A stretch of DNA of 64,000 bases from Cardiocondyla obscurior (taxonomy: Eukaryota; Arthropoda; Insecta; Hymenoptera; Formicidae), in NCBI RefSeq assembly GCF_019399895.1, contig NC_091867.1, positions 6,337,501 to 6,401,500 on the forward strand. The letters run 5' to 3'. Within the stretch, counting starts at the first letter, position 1. Each line of letters begins with the position of its first letter. Positions 48,693 through 62,049 of the stretch are shown here, piece after piece. The notes under the pieces were generated by a model that was not told where the DNA came from, made no database searches, and was given only the letters and a program-made list of their open reading frames with translations. Both the position numbers and the translations under genes were made by a program.

Positions 48693-49454
48693 ACTGTCCC
48701 GACTTACCTCAGCACTGCGGTGTGTTTTGTACGTACGGATCGGTCGGGTGAGTTCACGACACTTCATCCCCTAATGGCACTCACGATCGCGGTCTTTGCT
48801 TCGCAGCGAATTCGGGCCCTCGCGTCCGCACGAATCTTTTCTCTCGTTCCGACCAGTGTTCACCCTGGGCCTCGTTATTACATTTTTTTTTCTTTTTTTT
48901 ATTCTATTCAACGCATCTGTGCGCGTATTCCAACGTGGCACCAATAATACGCACGAACGATTCGACGAAGGTCCCGAACTTCCGCGCGCAACGATCAGGA
49001 ATCGAACTCACGCAGTGTATTAAAGCGGCACGGTCAGTGATTTCCGTTCGAGCGTGTCCCGGAATTTCATTTTCTTTCAAATTAAAGTTTACTAGAATGA
49101 CCCCTTGTACCCCGAGATGAACAAGCGGAGCACGCGCGAGTGTTTGACCGAGTATTAATATTTAAAAAAAAAAATATCAAACAAAGAATTTTTTTTATGT
49201 TATTAATACAATCTTGTAACACTACATTTCTATATACATTTAGAGTTTTAAAAATCGTCGGTAAAAAATAAAAATAGATTTCACTTAATTTATAAATGTA
49301 ATCAACGAATTTACTTAATGAAATTTTAAACTTTAGTCACTTTAATGCTTTTTCAAAACATCTTTAAGTGCCAGCTATATACGAAAAAGATCGTCGATGA
49401 CTGTGTTATCTTTCCAGACTCACCCACTTCTTGAGGGTGTTCGCGCCAGCGAAG

Positions 49455-52400
49455 ATGCGGCTACACTTACTATGGATCGGTAAGACAAACGTGATATTGA
49501 AGTATTCAACTCGTAGCATAAATTTACCTCACATAATCACCTAATGCAATAATCAGACTGTTACGTCTGCATGCCGTCAAATAAGCACATGGAGAGACCT
49601 AACAAAAAAAAAAAAAAAAAAAAAGCGGCGCAAGAAACCGCGCGGCGATATCCGTCGGTTTTCCATCGGAGAAAACGGAAAGATTAGCAAAGATTGCCGT
49701 GTCGTGGACGGAGAAAAGAAAGTTCGCAATTGACGTGTCCCAGCACCAAGTATAACCTTCGTCTCGATAATCGAAGGAGATGAAAAGTCTCCCGAGCAAT
49801 TGTTAAGCAATTCCACGCCAACTTTGCCTCCCCGTTCGTCGAATTATCATGCCGTATAAGTTGTCACCCGCGCCATTACGAGCCACGCAATCGGCACGGC
49901 ATTCTTTGACAATGCTTGATTCTCGCCCGTGTGACGATTGCAAATCATGACTGCAAAACTAAGTACATAAAAAGAAAGGGAAACTTCATGAGCGTTCGTC
50001 GCAGAACGTGACAGAATGAAAATTTTCTAATAAGTATCCTTTTCAGGCAGCTTTGCATAATAATAATAAGGGGCCGTTTTTAACGTGAGCGAGGGATAAC
50101 ATTTAACTTTCAGTAAATTTCCTCCTTGCACGCGCTATTTTGTGCCGTAAAAACAAATTGGAGGCGAGTTGTAATTGTCGTAATTAAAATCGGTGCCGAA
50201 TACGCAAGAACAAATTTCTGTTATTGCTAATTTTTTTTTTATATAAGAAAGTGCGCTTTTTAAAAACGATATTTTTTATCAAACGACGCTTTATTAAATT
50301 AGACCTCGTAACAAGTCTTCCGCAATACGGTTGCGATATTACTCTAAGCAAGTTTTGAATTTCGATGGAACCTTCACGCAAGGTCTGCGGCATTTTTTCG
50401 TAACATCCTCTAATTAAAAGAAATTAGAGATAAGCCAGCGCTCCGTGAGCTGGTATTGTTCCAACGCACTTTTACGGGGTCACCCTTTACGCTTACGATC
50501 ATCCGCACTTAAAATAAAGGTCAAGTGTATGCAGCGTACCGTGTTAACGCAACTTTGCCGCCCGCTAATCTTAAAAACGAGCGCCGCTCGAGATCGCGAA
50601 TCTATGAGAACGTAAACGCTTGGATGAGCTAAGGAAAAAAAGAAAAAAAAAAAGTTATTTCGAAACAAAGCTAAACTTTTCTAATTTTAAGGTCAAATTA
50701 CGAAATATCGCGATTTTATTATAATTGAATTATAACCCGTAAAGATTAAAGAAGAATTATTAAAATCGCGTGAAAGCATCAGATAAGAAAAGTTTGTGGT
50801 CCAAGGAAATAGGCCCGCAGACGAGCTAGGCGTTTCCGCCACGGCTTTGGGCGAGTTACGTCAATACTCTGACGATCGTGCAACACTAATGTAACCCACG
50901 TAACGTTCAAAGATCCTCTCGAACGATGCATCGAGTATCGTGCTCGGATTATCTTCGTAGATCACGCGAGGCTCGGCCGCATCTTGATCTCCGCCCCATT
51001 GTTTCGAGGTAACCAAAACCGAGGCTATCAACCGACAACAGGAAGCTGTACGAGTAACAGCACTGCGATATTATTGCTTAAAATAGCCCAATTATGCAAG
51101 ATGTCGAAATAAACGACAAATGAAGAACATGAAAGAAAAATATTCAGCAAAAATTATTTTATTTCTTTTACTGTGAAATTTTACTAGCCAACTTTGTTAA
51201 ATTACGCTTTTTAATTGCACGTATTTTTTTTCGCGTATAATAGAAATAGATAACTATTATTTGACATCGCTACGAAGCCTGAGAGAAATCACCATCTGGA
51301 TCTTCTCGCATGCTCAAGAACCGGAGTTCTGTGTCTGCCTAACAAGTAGCTTGCGTGATCCGCGGGCCAGCACGGTGGTGTCATTGCGAAAACGCGCACG
51401 GGAGTCTTGCTAAGTTTCGTGTAACACGGTACACGCACTCCTTGCGGCTCGTTCATACCACCGGCTTCTCTTTCTCTCTTCTTTCTTTTGCGTTTATCCC
51501 TCTTCATTTTTTTCCTTATTTTTTTTTCTTTTTTTATGCGATTTACCTGCGGCCAGGCGTGCGAAGAAGCCGCAGCGTCACCGTGCCTAAGCGCGCTCGA
51601 CAATGCTTAATTAATTAGACGGGAAGTTATGTCAGAGATTTTTCAAGACGCATTTCTCTTCTGTGAGACTCGCACGCAACCTCTCGTCATCGCGACGAAT
51701 TGCGGCTGTTACTGGAAACGACGCCGACGACGCAAAGTTGTTAACACTCGGGATAATTGATGTCATAATGAAAACTCTTTTTGTGATGAATTTATAACGA
51801 GCCCGCGACAGTTGTTGCGTCGAATAAAGATCGCGTAATTTGTCAGGGCGCGCGATGAGAAATAATATAGTCTTGTGTTTGTTTCAGTCCTGCTGGCTGT
51901 CACTCGTACGGCTTTGGTGAGTAATTTTCTTATACGCTTTACAATTAATTTTGGTAAACTGCAGTTGTTTCCACTTTCTTTAATCTTTATTGAAAAAGCG
52001 GCGCGTTAAAGTCGGCATAAATCAACGCGGTGCAGCCATTTAAATTTTTTTTCACGATCGATACATCTCTCCGTCTTTCCCACCTTGTGAAACGGTGTTT
52101 TGGTTGTGCAACTGCTTTACAAGCTCTCATATTAATCGGTCGTGACTACGACTGTTGTAACTTTACAATGATCGCGGATACGAAGACGCTCCCTCGAAGT
52201 TTTCCACGGGCACGATTTTAACGATGTCAGAATCCATAAATCTGATATAATTAATCGTTCAAGGGTATCGCGATCTCAACGGTACCGGTGCTAAGATAAA
52301 TACTAAACGCTTTAAATAAAATTTAAATCAAACTGTGCATAAGTGAATATAATTTGAGCTGTTAATAAAAATTAAAATATTAATTGACTTTATCGTTAAA

Positions 52401-54681
52401 GTTATAGATAATAAAATCGTTAATTCATTTCGAAAAATTTATACTATAATTTAAATATATAATACAACAAATAAAAAATAAAATAATGTAAAAAATAACT
52501 TATAATTCATTTTCTTACAATTTAATTACGATTTTATTATCTTATAAAATTTTTTATATATAATAATTAATGTTGTAGGCTGACGAGGAAGGATATAGTT
52601 ATCCTCGGCCGACAAATCAACTTACTCCGGGTACTTCAAATGGAGGTGCAAAACCGGGAGGATTTCCAGGTACTACTGGTGGATATCCAGCCCCTGGAGG
52701 TCCTCAAGGTTCTGGAACTCCGGGTGGACAACCCGGAAGACCGAATGGTTACCCAACAGGTCCGTCAGGTTTTCCAGGACGCCCGGGCGGCTTTCCAGGT
52801 GAAACGCAGCCTAATTTTCCATCGAGCCAAGGACCTTCTAATGGATATCCTAGAGAACGGCCGTCAGTTCCGTTTCCAGGCGGTGAACCAGCAGGAAGGC
52901 CAGGAAAAAATGGACAAAGCGGACCAAGCGGCCGCCCAGGAGAGTTTCCAACCGGGCCAAATGGTGGATATCCCAGCAGCAGACCTGGTGGACAAACGTC
53001 TAACGGGTTTCCAGGTACACAAAGGCCCGGATATCCGAGCGGACCCGAGCAAGGAAAACCAGAAGGATATCCTAGCGGCCGACCGAGTGGACAAGAATCA
53101 AATGGAAGATATCCTAGCGGACAAGCTCCTGGCGGTTACCCCGGTGAAACACAGAAGCCTAGCGGTCCAGGAAGTGGATATCCTAGTAGTAGACCAGGAG
53201 GTGGATATCCTGGAGGCACTCAAAAACCTGGTGGTGGTTCAGCTCCTGGCGGATATCCCGGAGCTCCTGGAGGTCAGCAAGGTGGAACATCTACCAACGG
53301 CTATCCTAGCACTAGACCAGAAACACAAAAACCTGGAGGCTATCCAAGCGGACCAGAAACACAAAGGCCAGGATATCCGAGTGGTCCTCGAGGACCAGAA
53401 ACAATTCCAAGTGGCCCAGGCCCGCAAGGGCCAGGATTTCCGAGCGGACCAGGACCGCAAGGACCAGGAGGATTTCCAGGAGGGCCAGGCCCGCAAGGGC
53501 CAGGATTTCCAAGCGAACCAGGACCGCAAGGGCCAGGAGGTACTGGACATGCGATAAGTCCTGGCGGACCTGGGGAATACACGCATGAAGATGACGGAAC
53601 ATATAACGAAGGCGATTATTCAGCTATTCCTGGCGAGCCTGGTCGCGATTATCCTATATATAGTGAAATTCCAGAAACCAGTTTTCGTTGCGACGCGCAA
53701 CAATTTCCTGGTTATTATGCCGACGTCGATGCTCAGTGCCAAGTTTTTCACATATGTGCCAATAATAGAACTTTCGATTTTCTTTGTCCGAACGGAACAA
53801 TTTTCCATCAGCAATTTTTCGTTTGTGTATGGTGGAATCAATTCGATTGCAGCTCTGCACCAAGCCTGTTTTATTTAAATGAAAATATTTATGATTATAC
53901 TATAATGGGAGCATCATCTCAAGGACCTTCGGGACCTTCAAGACCTTCAGGGCCTTCCGGACCTTCGGGATCTGCTGGTACTTATCCAGGTGGCCCTGGC
54001 GGAACAAGCGGCTCAAGTTACCCAGGAGGTTCACAACGTCCTAGCGGTCCGAGTTATCCTGGAGAAGGACCTCAAGGTCCGTCGGGACCAACTGGATATC
54101 CAGGGGGCCCACAAGGTCCGCCGGGACCAAATGGATATCCAGGAGGACCACAAGGTCCGTCAGGATCAAATGGATATCCGGGAGGTCCTCAGGGTACATC
54201 AGGTTCTCAAGGTCCATCGGGACCAAGTTATCCGAGCGGCTCTCAAGGACCATCTGGCCCAAGCAGTTTTCCTGGACGACCAGGAGTTCCATCTGGACCG
54301 GGACCGCAATTTCCATCTGGCCGACCAAGCCCCGGGTATTTAAGTCCATCGTCAGGACCGTCCGGATTTCAACCAGGTTTTCAAGATAATTATATACCAA
54401 CGATGAAAAGACCTGAACTTCCTGGTGAAGATTCAACAACTTCTGTATATACAGGTCAATCTGAAAGGCCATCTGGTCCTCAAGGACCAAGCGGCCCGGG
54501 TCGTCCACAAGGACCTAACGGAATAAACGGATATCCTAGCGGTAGACCGAGCGGCCCATCGTTTCCGAGTGGACCTTCTGGTCCAAATGGCATCCCCGGA
54601 AAACCCGACACGGGTTCGCCATTCCCCCCGCAAGGGCCTGCGAAACCAGATCGTGAGTATTTGCCGCCGCGACTGGAATAA
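49455..54681 (+). CDS. Secreted cuticle protein: one CBM14 domain between collagen-like Gly/Pro/Ser repeats
   Basis: Coding exons 49455-49479, 51888-51916 and 52579-54681 join in frame to give 718 residues, with an untranslated exon at 48689-48747 and untranslated lead 49418-49454. The signal peptide (MRLHLLWIVLLAVTRTALA) is split over the two small exons; the second intron lies in phase 0 just after it, as in the neighbouring CPAP1-like gene. The big exon encodes a Gly/Pro/Ser/Gln-rich tract with repeats of the kinds GYPSGRPGG and GPGPQGPGFPSG. One chitin-binding domain follows, with cysteines at 389, 405, 411, 421, 434 and 442 and the signature FLCPNGTIFHQ then VCVWWNQFDC. A second low-complexity tract rich in GPSGPSG and GYPGGPQG runs to the end. 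This looks like an elastic or hydrated chitin-linked matrix protein of the cuticle, a resilin-like design; that role is inference. Long open frames in other registers of the repeat are shadows. The TAA stop overlaps an AATAAA hexamer; a second AATAAA is at 54938-54943. Confidence 0.88.
49480..51887 (+). other. Large first coding intron of the second CPAP1-like gene
   Basis: A 2.4 kb intron inside the signal-peptide coding region, unusually long for this window, where most introns are below 200 bp. It contains long A/T runs (for example 49602-49624) and CpG-rich patches (about 50800-51060 and 51280-51600). No exon or RNA gene is evident. Such a placement often hosts enhancers; that is inference. 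Confidence 0.6.
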
Positions 54682-54943
54682 ATATAAAGCATCTAAACTT
54701 TCATCGGTGTCTAACGATGACTCCCACCATTGTTAATGCCGGACAACACGTGTAAATACGAGCCTCTTTATTTGCGTAATCTAAGTGATATCGATTATTC
54801 GTATTGCATTCACTTTTATACATAAGAAATTCGATTATTTCGCATAACCGTTTACTCATCCTTTCTAAGGTTTCCACGCGTGTAATCAATGCAGTTTGTA
54901 TTAATATTCATACGTCTTAATTTCAATTAGCTTTACTAATAAA

Positions 54944-57900
54944 AAGTATTTATATAATACATATACATAAGTACATTTACATATATTGCACTATTATTTA
55001 TACTGCATGCAGATATTATAATGAAATACGTTAAAATTTAATAAGTACTAACACATTATAAAAAGATATTTTTTTTTATGTTAAAGCGCGGAAACCTTAT
55101 GACGAAATTATGAGTAAATATTACTAAGACCTTAAGCTGAATGTATTCACCATCGTCTAATTAAATATAATCACGTAAATTAATTATCATTATTGACATA
55201 ATTGATATACTGATTGTCAATATAATAGATATTAAAATTATTGTAACCGATATTATCGATTATTTTCTATGTAAAAGCACAAAGACGTTGTTGGAATATA
55301 TACAGCTTGTAATTATTAAAACGCAGCATATTTATTTATTCAGCTTTAATAAAAATGTAAATTGTACCACTCGCAATCTTATTCGTCAAAAGAAGTGAAT
55401 CGGGCGTCATGTATCGACACTTAGATTTTCATAGAAATAAGAATGTACCGATTAAAATATAATCAAATACGTGAAAATGCAACGAGATGCACGGCTTTGT
55501 GTTTCAAGGCATTCTTGCCTTATGAAGTGTCATATAATAACACCTTTAGCAGTCAATTAATGTATTTATCAAACACGATGTAACCACGAAATATACAGGG
55601 CTCGAATTCAACGACGTTCTACGCGGCACATTTTATATTAGTATAAAAAAATCGAATCTGCAAGTTTCTGTTTGTAGGATAGCGTTATTAGTAAATTAAA
55701 CATAAAACAAGTAACAAGTGTACTTTTCACGAGAATATTTTAAATAATTTTTAAATACTTTACAACCGAGAACTTTTAATGTTACGTTATGTTCTTCATA
55801 GAAGCGCAATTAGCATTTCGACAAAATAGAGCCTAATTAATTGCCACGCGGTCCAAAAGTAATGAATCTACAGGGGTCCGATTTTTTTTTTTCTCCGAGG
55901 AGCGTATTATCGTCATATAGTTAAGCAAGCAATGCATGACATAATTATATATATATATACATACATATACTTATATTTTTATAACAATGGTTTGAGACTC
56001 CTACGTGGGATGCCATTATGTATATTTTATGCGCGAATTAAAGGAAACACCTTTGCAAGAATGATGCTGCCGCTATTCAGCGCAGGTCCCGCGGGTTACC
56101 GAAACCCGTTGTACGCCGGGCAACACACACGTTACTACATATTGCCTTTCCCTTTCCCCTCATTACTATAATTAGTCATTTCAAATTGTTCGCGCCGGGG
56201 GAGGTTACATAAATTCGTATGCACGGCGCGGGCCTACGTGCGATCATCGTTTCGCGATTTATAGTTGCGTGGATTTCGCAACGGCTCTTGTCTTCTGCGA
56301 GATGCGGCTCGAGCCAAGTCGAGCCGAGCCGAGTCATTCGACGGGCAAATGATTTTGCGGATTCCCATGGCAGTGACGTTACATTAGATAAACGGGTTGC
56401 GAGATACTCGTCTGCGGTTCGTTCACGCGTCTTAAATTGTCTGACATGGCTAACTGGGTCGTACGAAATGCCTCATCCTGCTATTCACATCGCTCTCGTC
56501 GGATTGTTTCAGTGACGCGACGCGCTGTCATCCTGCCGAGAGAGAAATACAGAGAGCGAGAGAGAGAGAAACAGAGGAAAAATGACACTTAATCATAGCG
56601 TGCGGGTATCAGGTGCAGTGGAAACGGAGGCGCGTAAATCGCGGGATACGCGCCGAGATTGGCGTGCGCTTGCAGTAACAGTGAAGTACCGGCAATCCCA
56701 GCCAGTTAGCAGTATCGCGCGAATCAGGCAGCCGCAGTTTGTAATGAAAGGAGTTATATGCAAAGCCAATTAAACTTCGGCCCGGAAAACGGCTAGCCCC
56801 GGGCGAGATAACAAAGGTCAATGGCTAATTAACAACGCGTACAAATTAGGAACGTAATTTGTGTGCGCCGCCGCATCGCGAACGCACCGGGTACTGCGTA
56901 CGATAATTGTTTTCTACAAACGACTTGATAATGAAAGCTGCAGGTAAAAAGAAGAAAAAAAAGAAAAAAAAAATAAGAGATTTCTCGTAGCGTAGTACGC
57001 GAAGCATTACAAATTCTCATCGTAGACTGCCTCTTTTTAACGCAACATCGGGAGCGCGGTTCTATTAGCGAAACGTGACTGTACGAGCCGAGGATAAATC
57101 TTCTGCCTTCTGAATCACCGCGAAACGATCAAAAAATCACGAAATAAGGGCGATTTAGATTGAAAACGTATAGCGTAATGCACGAGTCACTTTTCATGAA
57201 TATATAACGAGTCCGCGTGGGTTCAATTTCGTCAGCGCGCCACGAGATTTCCGAAAAAACGTACCTTGGTATCTCCGATGTCTGGTTTAACGCAGCGGCC
57301 GGGCGCGACACGGCCGTGTGAAAAAAATGCAGAAATTAATGGGAAGGCGCCGCGCGCGGCTTGGAAATCACCGGGTCGTTACGCAAGCCAGCCTTGAATG
57401 GCACGCGGACGATCTCGGCAGGAAAAGTAGATCGTCGAAGCGCGGTGATAGTGACGGATCACCTGTTAACAAGTCTGTCCGACCTTTTGCAGCTGGTGCC
57501 GGCCTACCTGTCGCCGACACGCGGCGGTTTCGTCGCGAGAAAGGAGATACAGACGTGCACACCTTCGCCTGTACTTCTTTTGTGTCTCCGCGAGCGCCGT
57601 CGTACGCGAAGTTAATTGGCGTGCGTAATTAAGCTTTGCCTATGCGCAACGGGGGATAACCGACGAATCAGTCAGGCGCGGAGAATCCTATTCAAAGATG
57701 ATTGTATCACGTAGAGTGCGGCGAGGGTTTACCCGCAATCTACGTGATGTTTTTACACCGCGCGCGGCCTGTTACTTTGTAAAAACATTTCGCAATATAA
57801 AATAAGTTAATTAGCTGAAACTGAACGGGTAAATGAAACGGCTTCACAAAGGGAAGCGGAGCCTGTGGAGTCTAAAGAATGAGCTTCGCAACGAAATTGA

Positions 57901-60900
57901 TTTTAGCGAACGATCGGCGATGTAAAATAATTGTTGAACGCTCTTATTTATTAACAATATTTTAAAACGCAAAGACTATTTCGTGCGCAACAAAAAAATG
58001 TGTTATTTAACTAATTGATTAATTAAATATTTGCTTCGAAAATCGAGGCTTGAGCGCTGCTGCGCGGGAGCCACATATACATCCGAGACGCAATTCTTTT
58101 TCGTCGCTCGCGTCGAGATGCATCTCAGAGACCCTGCACGATGGGCACGTCGACGGAGACGCGGCGATGACGAAATGTGTCAGCTCTCCAACTACCGGCT
58201 GCATTATTGCATCTCCTCGCGATACGATACGGACGATGAAACTCCGCTGTCACGGAAAATAGGACGAAAAACGGCGGGCAGCAGATGGCGTAGCCAATAT
58301 CGCAAGGCGATTTGTGCAATTTCTGTAGATTGTAAATTGCAAATGACCGCGTGTTGCGGGGTACCTTGGCTAAAGCAACACGTCTGCTTCTGTGAATTTT
58401 ACGAATCGTCGACAGCCAAACCGCGCTCGCCTTATGGCACCGCCACGAAAACCGACGTGCCTTCTTGTTTCGTTACGGAAATTAAAAATCCACGCAAAGC
58501 AGCGTCATTGCAAAACGAGCCGCCTGGTCCTCGCAACGATACTCGCCGCTTTTTAATTACGCGTACCTCGGAAAGCCTCGAGAACCACCGTGCTTCTTTA
58601 AAAAACTTGCCGCTTCGTACTTGATTTCCGCGGAAAAAAAAGCTCTCCGCAATTAGCGAAACTTCGTAGCGCGGGTGACTAATTACTTCGAAATTCAATT
58701 AAAAAAATATAAAGTTATTCAAAAATCTACACTTTTCTGCCGGTGGATTAATTTAAAGTAGATGCTGAAGCCGACACGTGCGATAACAATAGGGCAATCC
58801 CGCCGGTGCTATCAGAATTTACAATGCTAGGTGACAATCAACGTTATGACGCGGCACGATCGGAAAGGCAAACAGGTTCCGATAGATGCATGCAGCTCGA
58901 AACGTCGCGCAACCGGTTCGCGGGGTCGGCAATCGTCATTGTCAGGGTCGTTCCCGGACTCGGTTCCGCAGTAAACGCATTGTCGAGGCGTATAATTTCG
59001 CGCCCGCGAATAACGCGACATTAATCGAACAGCCGCCGGCGGTTAGGTCTGGCTCCGAAGAGCCATCAACCGGCTTGAATCGTGAAGAGAAGTCGGAAGA
59101 CGATCTCGTCCGTTCGGATGAATAATAGAGGATTGCGCAAACGCTACTTATACCTTTTAGCGTCGGTCACTCGTGGCCCGAATCGGCTCAATTCACACTT
59201 TAATAGCGTTGCCCAACGGGTCGTGACCCCCCAATGAGAGACTTTAGACAGCTCTAAGAGAACTATAGCACGTAATATAGCACGTAATAGAAGTTAAAGA
59301 CAAATAGTATACAGTCAATAAGAAACGAATAAATTTTTATTAATTAATATTTAAAAAAATACTTTAGAGTTTTATCAATTTATTTTAATTAATATTAAAT
59401 ATTAAATCGTAATCGCGATACGTTTGGCTGATAAAAAGATATTATTTATTCCAGTTACTTGAAAAAAAAAAAGAAAAAAATGTACGATTTATAAATATAT
59501 TTTAAAATTAATTGTTAAGTCAGCGTACATGTTTTAAATACGCTTTTCTCTTGAAGAACGTCCCGACGATCCAGGATGAACCATAGCTTTCGTTACGAAT
59601 CCGATTGCGGCTCGAGCTCGCTTGCTCATGTAAATTACTTATTGCCGTGATCGAACTATAACCTTATATATCATTCAACCGCGACTCTTCCTCGACTGCG
59701 GTATTGTCGATCGGCGATAAATCCAACCGATGCCGGGGAGTATTTGATGTAATCCTGCCCCCGGTAACGAGGCGCGTTCGCGATAATAAATGCAGCGGGC
59801 GCCCGGGCGCCAGCCACCTACCAGACCAGGAACCTAAAAGAAGGCATTCATGCGATTAGACGGCGGTATTACGACAGAGCGCTTTCTCCATTACATTAGA
59901 CGAGAGCCGATGACAGAGGAAAGCGCGAATCCCAGCGGATGTGCACACACACACACAGAAACGGCGATCCGATCTTTTTGCGAAACTGGGACGAGCCATT
60001 CGATCGATGTATCAGCCTTGCGAGCGTGACTAACGTCTTACGTGAGTCTCTCAAGCCGGCAGAAGTCATCGTTCAGCAAGGCTTCAGCGAGCGAGGGGGT
60101 TAAAAAAACGCACCGACAGGTACTTAGCATACGTGCGCCACGGAAATTTGCCGAAGTCGATGACTCCTGCGAGATAGTCGCAGCACTAAAAGAGACATTG
60201 TTCGCTCGTTGACGTGCCGCGGGACTGCGCATACGGCGTGCGGCAAGGAATCGATATCGGTGGCACAAACGGCGACAACGTTCGCGTAACTCGACTTAAC
60301 AAAGGAGGAACGAAAGCTTATACGCCGAAAGGCAGATTTGGCGACGGCAGCTAGCGAACGTGACTTTATTATAGCTTCGTGCGTCGAATTTCACATATAC
60401 CGCATGTATAAACCGCGCCGGCCGGATTGCCGATGACTGATTTCTCTCCGTTCTCTCATCCCCTGCCTTTACCGTCTTTAAAATTACGTATGCTAGCCGC
60501 TGTCGCCGCAAAAAATGCCGTGTCTGCCCTTCGGTGTACGGCGAGCTCTTTGCCGGCAACGAGAAATCAAGAAGCTCCCTGAAACGCCGTCCCTTCTTAT
60601 CGGGACAGGCCGTTATTGATCTTGGATTCCACGCAACCCGGGAAACTGGGACATTTCAATGTAGATTGTAGATTCAGCGATTTTAAATACGCCGGCTTTT
60701 TCAATATTTCAAGCGGAACAGACGCGGGTAGAATAACAGATACACAAGCTGTCTTCAATCAGGCTCTCAATGCTCTTATAAAAATTCTACATTTTTTCTT
60801 TTTACTTTTACCGTCGTCTTTTAGGGGCTTTATCGACTACTCGCGCTTAAACCGTCGAAGTAAGTGCTTCCTTGGTGAAGAAACGCGCGGGACCAATCGA

Positions 60901-61990
60901 TGCAAACGCTAATTCTTACTCTTAATAATAGCAGTTCTTTGTTAGGCAGCTGAGTTCTCTATTGACGAGCAGTCGATAAAATGTTTAATTACGCGAGTGT
61001 TAATATCCAGTAAAATCTAAACTTCGAATAAAATATTAATTAAAACTAATGGAAACGGGAGATTTTATAAAAAAGAAAAATTTTGAAACTTTATTACCGT
61101 GCCCCAGATGCAAATGGTGACATCGATCATCGATGATACTCGGGCATGTAAGATATCTCATTGGCACGTATAAGGAACGCGGGCTAATGGCCTTTTAATG
61201 ACTATCACACCGCGTTTGCACAATTGCTTATTATCTGAGATATTGCACGACTCATTCATGAGCGATCAAACGGGAAAAATCCAGCGGTGCGCGAACAAAT
61301 CGCCCCGCTATTAGCTGAACGCGACCGTCGATCTGTGGAGTTGATTTTGATCAAATTTGCGCACAACGTGCGCTCATTACCGAGATACAAACAAACGGAT
61401 TACGCCATATAGTTCAACGAGCTTTTGATATACCGCATACGAAGCGTTAGAAGTACGAATCGTTCGAACGATTACCGCCGAATTGTTTAGAGCGACGCAA
61501 TCGGAACGTGTTCGCCAATGACGCACGCTTGTTTCAAAATTGCTCGTTACACTTTGCGAGCGCAATGATTAAAACAGGAAATTGGACAGCGTAAAATATC
61601 GGATTTGCCTCATTATTACAAAACAAGGCGGTAAGTCGATCTGTTGTAGAATACCGGTTTCAGGTATACCTCGTTTACTCGTAAAATATCACGCGGCTAA
61701 TTGATAAATAAATGCGAATAAATGAGACTTCTACGGCAAAACGCATTCCGTATATTTCTTTCTTCCTTTTTTTATTTTTTTTCTTTTTTTGTTATTCTTA
61801 TCTTAAAAAATTCGTGTAACGCGTAAATTAGCTGTTAATTGTTACTCTTAAAACCGACGTTGGTTAGTTAATTAATTAATTTGCAACTGGGATCTTTTGA
61901 AAAATACGTGCAAAAAATGTGAAGCGTGCGCAAAATTTGTTTTAGTAATTAAATAAAAAGATAAGGATAAGCGGCGTACGTGCCGAACGT
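54944..61990. other. Gene-poor region downstream of the cuticle gene
   Basis: AT-rich to about 55900, then alternating CpG-rich (56050-56520, 57200-57760, 58030-58660, 58750-59220, 59560-60560) and AT-rich DNA. The longest open frame (58031-58624) starts at a TTG, has no domain and lacks splice support. Short simple repeats include a GA-rich run near 56540-56575 and CGAGCC repeats near 56310-56335. I see no gene that I can defend. Confidence 0.45.
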
Positions 61991-62049
61991 GAGCTACGTT
62001 CCCCCACTACCTCCACCATCGCTCTGTCCTTCTCCAGCGGTCGAGCGAG

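Noticed and set aside
48387..48947. Open frame of 186 codons on the plus strand
   Set aside because: It runs straight through a TATA-initiator core promoter and a strong splice donor and has no domain; promoter and untranslated exon explain the region better.
52640..53557. Open frame of 305 codons, Gln/Asp/Val-rich, on the plus strand
   Set aside because: It is a different register of the Gly/Pro repeat exon. The correct frame is fixed by the splice junction at 52579 and by the chitin-binding domain.
53312..53602. Gly/Pro-rich and Leu-rich open frames on the minus strand
   Set aside because: Antisense shadows of the same repeat exon, produced by its periodic codons.
58031..58624. Open frame of 197 codons on the plus strand
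   Set aside because: It begins at TTG, has no domain, signal or membrane segment, Cys and Arg are scattered as in CpG-rich non-coding DNA, and no splice sites connect it to other frames.
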